A model generated the notes under the pieces. The model saw only the letters and a list, made by a program, of their open reading frames with translations. It was not told the DNA's origin and did not search any database. 64,000 bases of DNA from Diospyros lotus. Lineage: Eukaryota > Streptophyta > Magnoliopsida > Ericales > Ebenaceae. This document shows positions 35,301 to 48,800 of the stretch, in pieces; positions within the stretch are counted from its first letter, which is position 1; each line of letters starts with the position of its first letter. The position numbers and the translations under genes are program-made. The stretch covers positions 7,446,907-7,510,906 of the forward strand of contig NC_068351.1 in assembly GCF_014633365.1 (NCBI RefSeq). Direction: 5' to 3'.

Positions 35301-38300
35301 ACTAGGTTCTATACCTTCATGCACATTCCTCAGGCACCTACCATACCATCAAGGATATGGAATTTTCATGTTCCTCATGTCAGCTCCTGGTTCAGGATTG
35401 GATCTCTGTTTACATTCAATCTAATGTGTTACTGCAAAAAAGACATGTTTATAGGGAATCTCTTGTCCCTTTAGTCTCCCACATCCTCTAGTCCTCAGAT
35501 GGATGTTTGTGGTGGTTTCTGTATGTTGCATTGCCAAGGCTTTCGATACTTGTGTGACAAGTATCATTCCCACATGGAGAGTGCATGTCCTGCCAAGATG
35601 CCTGACTTGGGAATGTTTTTTCAATGGCATTGACTATTTTCCTTTCTTACTTTTTTTCTGAAGATGCATATAAGGAAAAGCAATTTATGTTGATATATTG
35701 ATTGCAACTCCCATTGTTGCATATAACTGTTTCTTTTGGAATTATATCATATGTGATTTTTATGGCTTTATTGATTTCTTTTTTTTTATGCATTAGGAGC
35801 AACACCTAAGGGTGTCCTAAGAGTGATGGGTGTACCCGGTCTCACCATTTATCATGTGAAAAGCCATTTACAGGTCTGTTGGTCCCTCTGTATTTTTCTT
35901 GTTCATGCGCAAAATCTCAATCTGATTGTGCTTTGCATTCACTGTTTACATACAGAAGTATCGCCTTGCAAAGTACTTGCCTGAGTCGCCTGCTGATGGT
36001 ACTCCTGCCCTTATTTTTTTCATCCTGTTTGGTTTTAGTTTTCTGCCTATTTTTCTTCTCCCATGTGTGCATGTGAATCTGCAAGCATTTGTCAGTTTTC
36101 ATGTTCTAAGCATCTAAATCAGAAGTTTTGGAACTTTCTTGACCTTAGGTTCCAAAGATCAGAAGAAAGGTTCTGGGGACAGCCTTAGTAGCTTGGATTC
36201 TTCCCAGTGGGTGTCTTTGTCCTCTTGCAAAGTTTATTTTGCAACTCCTTTTGATCTCATCTGATAATTTGTGTCAGGTAACCATATATTTAAAAGCAAT
36301 TTGTTTGTGTAACTTGTTAATGTAATTATTTCAGGGGAGTTCAAATTAATGAGGCATTAAAGATGCAAATGGAGGTACAAAAGCGTCTTCATGAACAACT
36401 TGAGGTTTGTTCCCATGTTTACATTTGCTTTTATTTAATTATAAGAGATGATAAAATCTGTTAAACTTTGTGTTATTGCAGTTTGTCTCCGAAGAATTTT
36501 AGACTCATAGCCTCTTTAACAGGGATAGGGGATATTTGTCTTGAGTGTCTGTGTCCTTGACTTGCTTGAAATTGTAACTGAGTAAATTACATTGTTATTC
36601 CCTCAACTTTGTATTCCATAACAAACTGGTCACTGTACTTCAATTTTTGTCATCATAGCCACTAAACTTTGATTTTTGTTAAAATTGAGCCCGCTTTTGA
36701 TTTTTTGTTAACAAAAACTAACTTGGTATAGATTAATATAAACCACAAAATTACTTGATGTTAAAATTAACTTAGCCACAGAATCAAGTGATTTTGGGGT
36801 TTATATGAATATATACCACATCAGTTTTCATTAATAGAATTTGACAAAAAATCAAAAGGGGGACTAAGTTTTAATATAAATCAAAGATTAGTGGCTGTGG
36901 TGACAAAAGTTAAATGCATAGTGATCGGTATGTTATGGAGTGCAAAGTTCAAGGACTAACAGTGTTATTTACCCAGTTGTAATCTGTGTTAGGTGATGGG
37001 GACACCTCTGTCTAAATGTTTATGTGAACAAGCCTTGGATCTAAAAATGGTTATTTGATAATTTCATATTGTAAGATATTCTTTTTTTTTTTCCTTCTTT
37101 GATGAGCATACCTTTTATACAAAGCAATCAAATCCTTACAGAAAGAGAGCAGTTAGAAAAGCTCAAAGGGACTTGAAAAATGGGAGCATCTCCCTTGACA
37201 TTCTATAAATGTCATATTATAAGATGATGTTAATTAGGAATGTATTCTTAAACTGTTAATCAAGATCCTGTGGTAGTGGTACTTATTTTCCCTCCAACGT
37301 GAGAAGTGAAATGCTATTTTTGCTATAAAATCAGAATTCCTCATCCGTATCATGCGACAAACACATCCTGTATCATGCTCCATGCTATGCTGTTTCCAGC
37401 TGTGCAGCTTTGGGGAACTGGAATGTGTGTAGCTAGTATTGAAAAATTATGTCAGCATATGATGTTGCATATGCCATGGGATCTTTTTTCTTAAGCTGAT
37501 ATCATTTACTTAAAATATTATTGTTATTCTCAATGATGGTGGTAAGATATGGTATATGAATGGAAATGTTTGCTGAGGTAGATTATGTAGCCAACCCACT
37601 AGTCGGATTAAGGATTGGTGTACTGTTTTTGTTGTTATACTCCAATGGTTGTTCTTTTGCATGAGATTTGTGTTTTTAGGAATGTGTCCACTATTTTAGT
37701 TGTTTGACTCTGAACAATTTTTAGTGTTTTGAGATGCATTCTCTGGTGAGACCAGTTTGAAATATGTGTTGTTAAATGAGATGTCGTGAGGGTTTTATAA
37801 TGGGGGTAAGGGGAGGCGTAGGGGTAGGGGTAGGAAAACCTTACCCTTCTTTGGGAGAGGGAGGTATGGGGTTCAGCTGTCCTTCCCTGTCTGCCCATTT
37901 TCCCATGCACATAATTTGGGGTGTAGAGAGGGGGAAGGGAGATTAATAATAAATGTTATGAATTTTACTATTATATCCTCATTACTGCAGTAAATAACCT
38001 TAATATTTTTTGAAAGTGAAGGGTATAAATGTCATTTGATTTTATTACTTCACCGTTTCATCCTACTCTGTTCTCATCTAAACGAAGTGGAGCTAATATA
38101 TATATTTTTTTTTACATCCCATTCTTCCCAAACGAGGTGAGAGTAACAACCTCTATGTTACTTACCTTGTTTAATTCCTATTCTAATGGGACTAGGATTA
38201 TGGCTGTACTTCAAAGTCGTTAGATGCATTTATTAATCAAAATGCTTCATACAAAATAATGTAGAGAATTTAATGCGTAATAATGAGTCTTATGCCTGTT

Positions 38301-38686
38301 TTATAGTAAATCTGACTACTTGGTTAATGGATACACTTCCAACTAAGCATTTTGAAGACATCATGCATCCTTCAAGTGTAAAGCATATGAGTTGATTACT
38401 GGTTTTGATTGGCTCAGTCTTTAATTCTCTGGTAACATTTTAGGTACAAAGACAGCTACAGATGAGAATAGAGGCTCAGGGGAAATACTTGCAGAAGATA
38501 ATTGAGGAACAGCAAAAACTGAGCGGCGCACTGAAAGCATCTGAGGCACAACCACTACTTGACGATAAACAGCAGCCACCTCCCAATGCCTCGACAAGTT
38601 CCTTGTCACCGCGGAAGAAGCAAAAAGTTGATGGTGGGTTGGCAGAAGGTGGTGCGCCTGCCTTGCGCCAACCCAACGATGGGTAG
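32373..38686 (+). CDS. PHL7: MYB-CC (GARP) transcription factor, PHL7-like
   Basis: Six coding exons: 32373-32580, 35797-35873, 35956-35998, 36149-36206, 36335-36404 and 38444-38686, giving 232 residues with every junction in phase. Residues about 46-98 are the single-repeat MYB/GARP DNA-binding domain: KQRLRWTSELHERFVDAI, then GGPDR-ATPKGVLRVMGVPG, then TIYHVKSHLQKYR. Residues about 130-185 are the coiled-coil with the MYB-CC signature (MQMEVQKRLHEQLEVQRQLQ, then RIEAQGKYLQKIIEEQQ). Relatives bind P1BS-like GNATATNC sites as dimers in the nucleus; the PHR1/PHL group controls phosphate-starvation genes, though PHL7 itself is less well defined. The ATG at 32373 lies 15 bases after a predicted 5' UTR intron (31875-32357). 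The tail after the coiled coil is short (about 47 residues) compared with Arabidopsis PHL7. Which PHL paralogue it is remains uncertain. Confidence 0.9.
34554..34685 (+). ncRNA. Imperfect hairpin, miRNA-precursor-like
   Basis: The segment 34554-34601 pairs with 34637-34685 with about 80 percent identity between one arm and the reverse complement of the other. The best-paired part is GCATGAAACTCGCTCC against GGAGCAAATTTCATGC. The loop is about 35 bases. It lies in the sense direction in intron 1 of the PHL7-like gene. I do not recognise a known miRNA family in either arm, so a tiny decayed MITE is equally possible. Confidence 0.35.
35233..35300. repeat. 35-bp tandem duplication
   Basis: GTAGCGCACCAAAAATAAGA and GTAGCCCACCAAAAATAAGA start two adjacent units, period 35, in PHL7 intron 1. 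Confidence 0.85.
36578..36976. mobile_element. Foldback MITE in PHL7 intron 5
   Basis: 399-bp element whose two halves are reverse complements along most of their length. It starts CTGAGTAAATTACATTGTTA and its reversed end is CTGGGTAAATAACACTGTTA. TTGTAA flanks both sides (36572-36577 and 36977-36982) and may be the target duplication. Superfamily not assigned. No coding capacity. Confidence 0.7.
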
Positions 38687-39560
38687 TCTCATAAACATGC
38701 TCGTGCTTATCAGAGGGCCATGTGTGACACTAGGTTTGGATTATACGTGGAAAGAGGGTTAAAGGAAAAGGAAGCTTGTGGGATTAGCCAAAGAGAGTCC
38801 ATGGGTTTCCATTTGAAATTAGGTTATCCTGTGCTGGGGAAAAGTGGTCTCTTCTCTTCGTGAGCAGTGACAAACCAGTCTGTATGATGATACCATACCA
38901 TGGTTTTGTAACTATATATGCTTGACCTCAATATGTAGTGGGTTTGGTTAGTATTCGTTTGGTGTACATAATTGGATCTGTCCTAATGAATGCAGATGTT
39001 AGATGTTATGACGCCTAATGAGACCATTTTATTTGCATTCACGGGCACAGCAGCTGTTTTTACAGGGATTGGCTGCAGCCTGCAGGTATGGCTGTGCTGG
39101 AAGTTCTAGTTAGGTCATGCCTTCAAACAGGGGGATTTGAGTGTGTGTATATATATATGTATATATTTAATGTTATATAATTGTTAAAGAATCATATTTA
39201 ATAGAAAGTTTTATATAAATTTTCACCTCAAGAATGAGATGTCCCTATCCCTAGCAAAGATTAAATGATATTTACCCGTTTTGTTTTAATTTTTATTTTT
39301 AATATAACATTTTATATCTCAATTTAATTTCATAATTTTGTTATTTAAAAAGATTTGTGATTTTTTGAAAGTTGAGATATTAGTATGGTAACCAAGAAAA
39401 CATTGTTAAGAATTTAGAATAAATTTACAAATATATACAATTTTAAAAGGTACTCCTTGTGTATAAATTGATTTGATGATAGATGTAATGAGAATAGGAA
39501 TCATGCAGATTATTGGACAAAAATGTAAAATTAGATATAGGGATTCATAAAGGGATACTC
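38687..39560. other. PHL7 3' UTR and spacer
   Basis: 3' UTR for a few hundred bases, then AT-rich DNA with a (TA)n run near 39150. No gene recognised. Confidence 0.4.
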
Positions 39561-39570
39561 ACCTCATCTC

Positions 39571-39734
39571 CTATGTTGCACGGAAACAGAAACGAAAACG
39601 TTTCTGATAGGAAACGAAAACGTAAAAACGGACATTCTTTTAAAAAAATAAGTATAAATAGAGTCCGAAACGGGAATAGGAAACGTTTCGAAAACGAGAA
39701 AACGACTCTTATGAGGTGTTTCCGTGAAACATAG
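39571..39734. mobile_element. Short foldback element, CTATGTTGCACGGAAACA ends
   Basis: 164 bp with 18-bp inverted ends differing at one base (CTATGTTGCACGGAAACA and, reversed, CTATGTTTCACGGAAACA). The interior is rich in GAAAACG and CGTTTC words. A related end, reversed CCTAGGTTGCATGGAAACAG, lies at 41746-41765, so a second copy or the far end of a larger element may be there. No target duplication found. Confidence 0.5.
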
Positions 39735-40683
39735 TTTACCTCAAACACTACTCATTTTTATTTTTATTTATGTTGTTGTTTAAATACATATTAATTGATA
39801 AATCAATTAATAGTATAAAAACAAATATGCTATTTCATTCCAAAAAATCTACGCAACTATTCATTACTATATTATTATATTTTATAAAAAAATAAATACA
39901 TATTTTTAAAAAAATAATTCAATAATAATAAACATAATTCACGAATATATCTTATTCTCAAATAAAATATAATTATTATTACTTAAAATAATAATTAACA
40001 TTACCCATCTCTTAATTAACATCGAATATAAAAAAAAAGAATTATTAATAGTGAGTGCATAACAATATAAGTGAGATATCTTTTTGAAATGAGAGTTAGG
40101 ATTTTGAAACTTTTTCTACCATCCTTAAATCATATGATAAATTTTTTTATCTCTTTTCGTGCATAGATAAAGAATAAAGAGTGATTTGTTAAAATAGTTT
40201 ATAATTTTGTATGATTTTTTCGAATCTTAATAATTCTTCACTTAATATGTCTTTTTCTTTGTCAAATTCATCTGATCGTTAATTATAACTAAAAAATTAA
40301 CTATTCAAGTCATTTACTTTCACTTTTGGTGCACTAACTTGGCTGAATCCGGTCCTATTATAAATGGAAACACCTCGTGGTGCCATTTTGATATTTCCGA
40401 GATATTTCATATACAAAAAAACGTGAAGAAATATCTAAAAAAAACTTTTTGGGTCGTTTTGTAATATTAGAAAAATAATGGGGAGGACCAAGAGGTTAGA
40501 GACGGAAAAGATTCCGTCTCTAATCAGCATCGTGTTAATTTTGATTTTGATTCTGATTCGAGGGCTGCCCCTCTGCGAACCCTTACCTCTCTCAGGTTTC
40601 CTTTCGTCACAGCTCAGAGCTACTCTCTATCTCTCTGACCGTCCCTTTATCATCGTTTCCCCTTGCCGCCCGGTTGCTTAGTG

Positions 40684-40856
40684 TTCGGTGCCGCCGTCGA
40701 TTCACAACTCGGGTTTTTCGGTGCCGCCGTCGACTCACAAACACAAACTGGGCTGAGCCGCCGTCGATTCACAAACACGAATCGACTTTTCCGTGCTCGG
40801 TACCGCCGTTTCCGTGCAACACGAATCGTCGCTACCCCTTGCCGCCGTCGATTCAG
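40684..40856. repeat. Degenerate repeat CCGCCGTCGATTCACAA
   Basis: Four copies of GCCGCCGTCGA(T/C)TCA at about 40690, 40722, 40756 and 40840, with variable spacers, in the GC-rich segment taken as the UTP11 5' UTR exon (about 40560-40865). A donor (GG/GTAGGA) follows at 40866 and an acceptor (TTGCAG/) at 42791. Confidence 0.6.
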
Positions 40857-42875
40857 CTTGAAGGGGTAGGATTTCTTTTGTCTGTTTCTTGGTCTTATTT
40901 GTGGTGATTCTCGTATTGCTTCGTTTTGACTTGAAAGGGTCTGATTCCTGTCCGTAAGCTAATGATTTTACTCTCATTGTGATAATTTGATTGCGTTGTT
41001 ATAATCTTTCAGAGTGATGAGAACCTTTTCTTGCTAGGGTTGTCGATTCGTGTCGCCCTAATTTTGAGGCTGCCTCTGTTTGATCAAATAAAATCATTCA
41101 GAATTATTACAAACTGAATTATTGTTGGTTTCCTTAATTTGAAAGTGAAATTTGTCTGGTGGCAGTTAAAGGGATGTGCCCACTCTCTTTTCAACCCCAA
41201 TAGATGCTTAGCATTTAGCAGAGCTGGCCCTGTTATGATCCCAACCCGCCAACTGCTATGCTTTTAACGACTCTGTCATCTCTCTGTCTTCTCCGTTCCT
41301 CTTAATTGTACTGATTCAAGTTGCTAGGCTTTAGTCTGGGAATGAATTGAAGTGTGAACTTGGTTGATGTGTTGATTAAATGATATTGGACTTGGTTGAT
41401 GTCCAAGAGACCATAGAGTAAGAGAATGATGAAGTGGAGGAACTTTTATAAATTGTATTATGTTTGATTACTTTCTTTTTTAAAATTTATTTTTTGTTTT
41501 TAATTAGTAATTCATGGTTCATGGATGATAGAACTTATGTTTACGTTTGTTTGAATGCATTATGAAATTTATGTTTATTTTTAGATTGAATAGCTATTTT
41601 TTATTATTTTCTATATTAAAAATTATATTTATAAAAAGGCCCCTATATTTTTTTATTTATGTGTTTCCCTTGCGTTTCCATTTTCTACTTTTTTGAAATA
41701 TGCAGTTTTCCTATTTTCATTCTGTATCATATCCATTTTCCATTTCTGTTTCCATGCAACCTAGGTCCGACCACGCCATCCTTCTTTAGAGAGTAGTTTT
41801 GTTGGTTGGTTAATCGGTCACATTCCATTCCTGAATTTATTGGATTGGTTGTGATAATTGCTGCCCTTAGTGACCTGAAAGACTAAAACTTCTCCTTTAG
41901 GTGCTTCAACCGTGTTATAGTTTTTCTTGCTAAGTTTGTTGTGGGGTTTTCTTTGTGGCTTTTGGGTGTATGGATTTAAGCTCTTCCAATATATAAGATT
42001 CCTTTTCCGTGATGGTTATGACTGTTTTTTTAGAGGTGTCTGCTTTCTTTTGTTTTATGTTCTTTTCTTTTTGTTCTCTTAGTTTTGTGGTTGGGTTACT
42101 GGTTTCTGTTGTATGGTTTCAATCATAACTTGGAAGGATTTGATTTGATCTCCATCATGTGAATGATTTTGTTTCATTGATGGTACTTTGAGTGTATTGT
42201 TGTGGTCTTTCAAAGTGACTGATTAGTGGGTGTAGCCTGTTAGCGCTTTCTGCCCATGACCTGGTTAACAAAGGCCTGCTTTGAGCTTTTGCATAGCCAG
42301 GACTGGGCTCATCAAAGGCCTGTGCTGGCTGAGGTTTTTCTCAGCCAGGATCCCACTAGCTGAGACCTTCTTTGCCCTTGAGGTTTTGGTTGGCCAAGGC
42401 CTATCATGTGGAGGTGTCACCTGATTAGCTTTGCTGGTCCAAGACCTTGCCAGGCTCTATGGCTTAAGTGCCAAGACCTTACCATACACACACCATAAGG
42501 CTATGCTAAATGATATGTTAGAGTGTGACTGTACAATATACTTCCACTGTGATATTGTCTTCTGCACATATGGAATTTTTCTTTTTGCTCCAATTCAGCA
42601 TGAGTTATATTTAATTCATTATTCAAAATCATGTTACAAGTTTATATCCTTATTGGGTTGTATTGTCAATTAGCTGCATTCAGGTTCAAAGCATATAAAA
42701 GGATCTCTTGCCTGTAGTTGCACAACATTTGCACCTTTCAATTTCTGTGCTGTCTTACTATTTTTTTTTTCGTTTGTCTGTAATCTTGCAGCAACTAGAG
42801 AATTGAAGTTTCTAATTGGTCAAACAGCACATCAATTCTGTACTCTATTGGCGGTTGCTTTCCTTATTCTTGAAA

Positions 42876-45800
42876 ATGGTTTCCTTAAAGAATATGTTTC
42901 ACAGTAAGGCTCACCAGGAGCGTGCTCAGCCGTGAGTGATCTGTCCATTTGAATCATGTCATTTGTTTAATTCCTTTGGCTAATAATTTGGAGCTATTTC
43001 AATAATGCTGTCTATTTTTTGATTTTTCATTTATGTGTGTTATATTTTTACTTTATAAATAAAAACAAACATGGAAAGATGCATTTAATAAGCATATTGT
43101 TTCATAAGTAAGTAGAGGCAAAAATAAGAGAATTTTTTTTGATAACCTGCAAATATATTATTTGTTGTCTTTAACTTTTATTGAATCCGCATGTCATTAA
43201 CTATTATTGATTTTTATTCATATTAATGTTGGTTACTTTTAGTTGATTGTGTGAATATGATTATTGGTATTCATATTATAATGTAATGTCTATAATAATA
43301 TCGACAATGTCGCTTGTAATTATAACTATAAATTCTAATATTACTATTAAATATTTGTTCATAATATTATTATTTAATATTGGATATATACTGTGTATTA
43401 ATATAAGCAATATTTTTTAGTAACGTTCATAAAATGTTGATCTAACCAATAGTGATACTATTTATATAATATCAATATCAAATATTCATGATTTTATTGG
43501 TAATTGCATTATATATTTGATAATGATATTAGGTATATTCTTATTAATTAGTGCAATTTCAATATTATAATAACAAATAATAATGGCTTAGTATTACAAA
43601 AATTCAGATATTAAAATTTTAAAATCTGTATTGATTATCAATTTCAAAATAACATTGATAATATTTTAGTGAAATATTAATATTAGCCTTAGTGGTGTTA
43701 GAATACTACTAAAATTGTAATGCTTAAATCGGTATTCACAAGACTAATATTAACACTAATGCAATATTAGGAGGATCGCGATATTATGATGTATTTAATA
43801 TTTTTATTATGGTAATAGAAATCTCATGGTAATGGATAAAAATAGTAAGATAGAATAGTACTCTATTAATAATATTATTTTTCTAGTCTCATAATACTAA
43901 CAAAAGTAACAGTGGGTGAGCATGGCTTTTTGGTAATTGACGATGTTGGTTTGTTTCAATTGAAAAAACTTTTTGGTTTTTTTGCTTTCTTGTCATTTCC
44001 AGTTTCAATGCATTGAATATGTAGTGATTGTCAAACAACTTTTTTTTTAATTTTTTTAAAAATGAAAACAAAACTAGAAAATAGAAAAGAAAAAGTTATC
44101 ACATTGGCTCATTTGTTCACATACTGTTTGAGTCAGACATGCAAGAAAAAAATTTGGGCTTCTTGAGAAACACAAGGACTATGTTGTGCGGGCACAGGCA
44201 TATCACAAGAAAGCGGAGGCCTTACAGGTAATGTTGTGGTTCCTCTCCTATTGTCTATCACTATGTTGTCCTTGGCTACTAAAATTTTGATTCCGTTTCA
44301 ATATATTATGATACTAAAAACTGTGTTCACTTCACAGAAACTCAAGGAGAAAGCTGCATTCAGGAACCCAGATGAATTTTACTTTAAGATGATCAAAACA
44401 AAAACTGTTGGTGGAATCCATAAATTGGAGTAATGCATTAAGTTCCATCATTTTGAATTTTATGCTCACCCCTCTCACCAGTCCAATTGAACTCATTAGC
44501 TTTTGTTATAGGACTAACGCTAACAAATACTCTCAAGAAGAGCTAATGTTAATGAAGACTCAGGATATAGGATATGTCTTGCAGAAACTTCAAAGTGAAA
44601 ATAAGGTAGCTGGGTGGTTTCACAATTATTGAAATGTTGCTTTTATTAATTGAAGAGTTCTCCTTCACGGGATTCTTCTTCTTCTTTTTTGTGATAAGTA
44701 TCTCCTTCACAAGCTTCTTAATGTGATTTTTTTTTTCTGTGCTGCAGAAAATTGAGAAGCTAAGTACCATGCTACAGCGTCTTGATAATCCGTCATCAAG
44801 CAGACATGTATACTATGCTGAAGACAGGTGTGAGCTTTTTGATCGTTTCCTGAGGATGTTTTGTCTCATATTTTTTTTACTAAAAATGAAAATTGGCTCA
44901 ACCAGGAAATGTGTTTTGCAATATAATCAACTTGTTTTGGAAGTATTTTCTGTCGTATATATCATAACTGCTATTGTGATGGCAATGAAACAAAACTTAA
45001 ATTATCTAACTTACAAGTTATGTTCAACTTAAGGAGAAAAAGAAATAGAAGATGCAATGAGAGGTGTGGTTATATATCCACTCTGCTTGCTATTTTCATG
45101 GATATGCAAAGCTTAAAACCAAGTCTTCTTCTTAACAAAATGGTGTACATTGAGAAATATCAAACACACGATTATACAAGTCTTCCTTTATTAAATTGGA
45201 ACTTTCTGTCACCCCCATATTAGTCACATAAACACATTGGAACATTGACTATGATATTTCCACATTTGACTTCAAACTGTGCTTTAAGGCGATTATTACA
45301 GGTTCCCATAGTAGTTGGTAGTTTGGAAATTTATTTGTCAATTTAGTAAGAACCGCAGTTACTGTTCTTATTTGTTGTCATCATATGATAAAATTGTTGC
45401 TAGAAATTCCAGAGGTTTAGCAATGACAGCTCAAACAATCTTTGCCATGATATTAGTTCAGTCTTGTAGTTGCAGCTATTGTTTTGAACTTCTGGTGGAT
45501 TTGTCAGCTTTTGTGTGACAAATTATTCCCTCATGTTGCTAAATTTACTGCATATAAAAAGGTTAGGTGTTATATCATTCAAAACCTCTCAAGGCTATCA
45601 TACTTTCATGATCATGGGCTTTCATCTAAAAAATACAAATATCTATATATTATATGACTACAGTATTGACTTGGATGTGCTAAGGTATAATTTTCAAGAA
45701 AAAGCAGGACAGGATTTGTGAGGACACCATAACACAATATATGCATTCTGGGAAGAAAAAAAAAAAACCTCGTAAATTATTTGTTTGCATTGCAAATGCA

Positions 45801-48800
45801 TTTTGTATTATGAAAACATGTTATTAGTAATTATTTTATGCTCTCAGATATACTTGTTTTATTATGTTCTAAATCCTTCATGTTCTTTTTTTCCCCCAAT
45901 CTTGTACCAGAATTACCAAGATTGGAATTGGAAGCTGGAAACAATATGAGAAATGGAAAATTGTGGTTCAAAAATACAATGGGCAATGAAGACTTTTAGG
46001 TTACATAACTTGGATGGAATATATGGAAGAAAATTTCTTTGGAACTTTAACTAAAGTAAAATAAAGAGTTAGAAAACTTCATCGACAAGCTAAAATATTA
46101 TTACTAGCAATATTATTAGGTGAAACTTAAGGTGAACTCATATTTTGTTGTTCCAAATGAGCTTCTAGGACTATGTATCTTGAGGATACAAGTTTCTGCC
46201 CTCAATCTTAGATTTTCTTGTTAATTTTATTAGATATCTTGTGAACATGGATCCCATGTGTTCTGGGTTAGCTATGAGTTCTATATTATCTGTTGCTTCT
46301 TCAACTCTATATTTACTATAAAAAGATTTCAAATCATCTCTACATTATTATGCAAAAAAAAAATCCCTACATCTGGTATAACATCATTGACGAATTATAT
46401 TATTTCTTGTGCTTTGGAGAAATATTGATTAGGGAATTTTCTATTTCCACAAAGCTTTTGTATTCTTACATTTGTTATTGCCTTTTCAAATGCAATTCAG
46501 TTAGCAGATGCCATCATATATACTTCATAAATTCTTCTTCCTTCTCTTTGATTTTATTGTGGCATGGTATAGATTATTTATATCCATCTATTTATTTTCC
46601 TTCTAGGGAGGATGCTGAAACATTGCAATTGCAGACCTCAGGTAGAAAGGTGCCTGATTTTGGGAGTTTGCCTGATCATATTAAAAGGTATAAATAATTG
46701 GTTAAGTTTGTTACTGCTGCTGATTTTCTGGTATGAATTTTTAATGTTAAAATGTGTATTTTAGAGTAGTTTATTATTGATGTATATGAGCCAGGACATC
46801 TTTTGGTTTTTGATTTTATGAACATCATGAATGTACTGATGAGTTTTTAGCTTGTTAAATTATACTGTTAAAAGTTTTGTTGTGCTTGGATTCAGACATG
46901 GCCATTTTCCTTGGGTATAACACTCAAGTCTCAAGTGAAATCTAAATCTAATCAAGGCTTGATGCCCAAAATATAGAATAAAGAAGGGGTAATATCATTT
47001 GAGAAATTTGGAGTCACCACCTAGCATCCAATTAGTCCCATGCTAAGTTACCTTACAAAATGTAGTTTCTGAGTGAAATGGCCAAGGCCTGTTTGTATGT
47101 TTATGACTCTAGTTTTGTTAGCATGAATCAAGGTTCAGGCTTTGGGGTTTGGTATAGGAGCAGACAAGGTGTCAAGACACTCTTACACCATCCTCATGAT
47201 GCTAGTGAGGAAATTGTTGTATTTTAGACATGATGTTGATTTGATGAATGAAGATACTAAGTAACAGAACGCAATATGATGATGGGAAGAGAGTGAAATT
47301 TTAGAGGTGGTTGGAATTGGAAATATAATCCAAGTTGTCCATGTATCCTTCTTTCGAGTGAGAAAGTCACAGGCAATTGTGGACATTGTTTTGCCAAAAA
47401 ATTGAGTAAGGTCAGATTTTGGCCTCTGTATGAATAAATGACAACTGTGTGCAGATCTTGGATTTTTTGCAATCTAAGGCTCAAAGATTAAATTCTTAAT
47501 TTGAACTTTCTATATATTGAAGATTCAATGTCCCGATGATGGATCTTTGACCATTCACCATTTGAAAATCAGGAGGGAAAGAGATTGGGGCTCTTGCAGC
47601 CTGAAGACTAGGATCACAGTGATTTTGCCAAGTAGATGGTTCAATGCTATGTATAGTTGTGAATAATTTACATTCAGCTTTTGGAAAATGAGTTCTGGTC
47701 TATGTTTTGTTTTGGTGAAATTAAGAAACTGACTTTGAAAAGTTATAATTTTGGAACTTATATTAAAATGATTGGCCAATAAACGTGCCTGTTGACAGTT
47801 AGGTTTCCAAACTGAATGAGTGTAGGCCTGTGTTCTGTTTGAGTGAAATTATGAAACTGACTTCAAAAAGATAGAATTTTGGAAATTATTTTAAAAATGA
47901 TTGGCCAGTGAACATGTTTGTTGACAATTTGGAGGCCCAAACTGCAATGAGCTATTATCAATGAGAATTATTTGAAAGTGTTTAGTCTGACTCTAAGAAG
48001 CTTACTACTGAAAATTGATTCTGGCAATGCGAGTTTTGAAATTACTGATGTGGCCTCAAGTAGCATATGATTGGCTGTGTCACATTCCCAGAGTTACCTA
48101 GGGTTGTGATTGGAATTGGGGGAAGAAATCAGAATGTTAGAATTGAAGGAGGGGGAGAAATCAGCAGAAAAGAGAGGGAGAATTAGAGAAGAAACGAGAG
48201 AGGGATAGAGAGAATTAGGAAGATAGAATTTTCATTTCATCACACATGATATCAATCCTCTTCCAATTAGCCTTTTTATAGGCAAAGCTAGCTGCTTAAC
48301 TGATTTCTAACAGCACCCATGTGCTCCTAACAAATTGCAAAATATCCCTAACAAACTATTATACTCCATTACAATAATGCCCCTCTATTGCTCCTAAGGT
48401 CATGACAATTTTCCCACCTTGAAAGGTTTCTTGTCCCCGAGAAACTTATTACAACTGAGCTGTTGTTTCTTCATCTAATGCCCATCTTCACCAACTGGTT
48501 TCTTCTTTGCCTTTTCTTGTTCTTATCTCATATTTTCCTCTTCTTTTGCTTTCTCTTTTCTTTTTCCTCAACAGTAACAGTACTCTAACTTGCTGCAACA
48601 CCAAGTATAGCCATCCACTTTTTCCATATTGCCATTGAAAATGGTTACAATTGAGCTGTCAGCCCTGCAACCATATCATTTCCAATTATAGGAAGAAATT
48701 CAAACTTCTCTTTAAGCAAATCAACCCTTTTGGCAGCTGCTGTCCTGTCTTGTGTGCCCGAGCCAATAACATCCACATGGGATGTTCCAAGCAAGGTGCC

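Noticed and set aside
44739..46697. Several open frames in UTP11 introns 5 and 6
   Set aside because: They are AT-rich frames extending from real exons into introns, with no homology outside the exon part.
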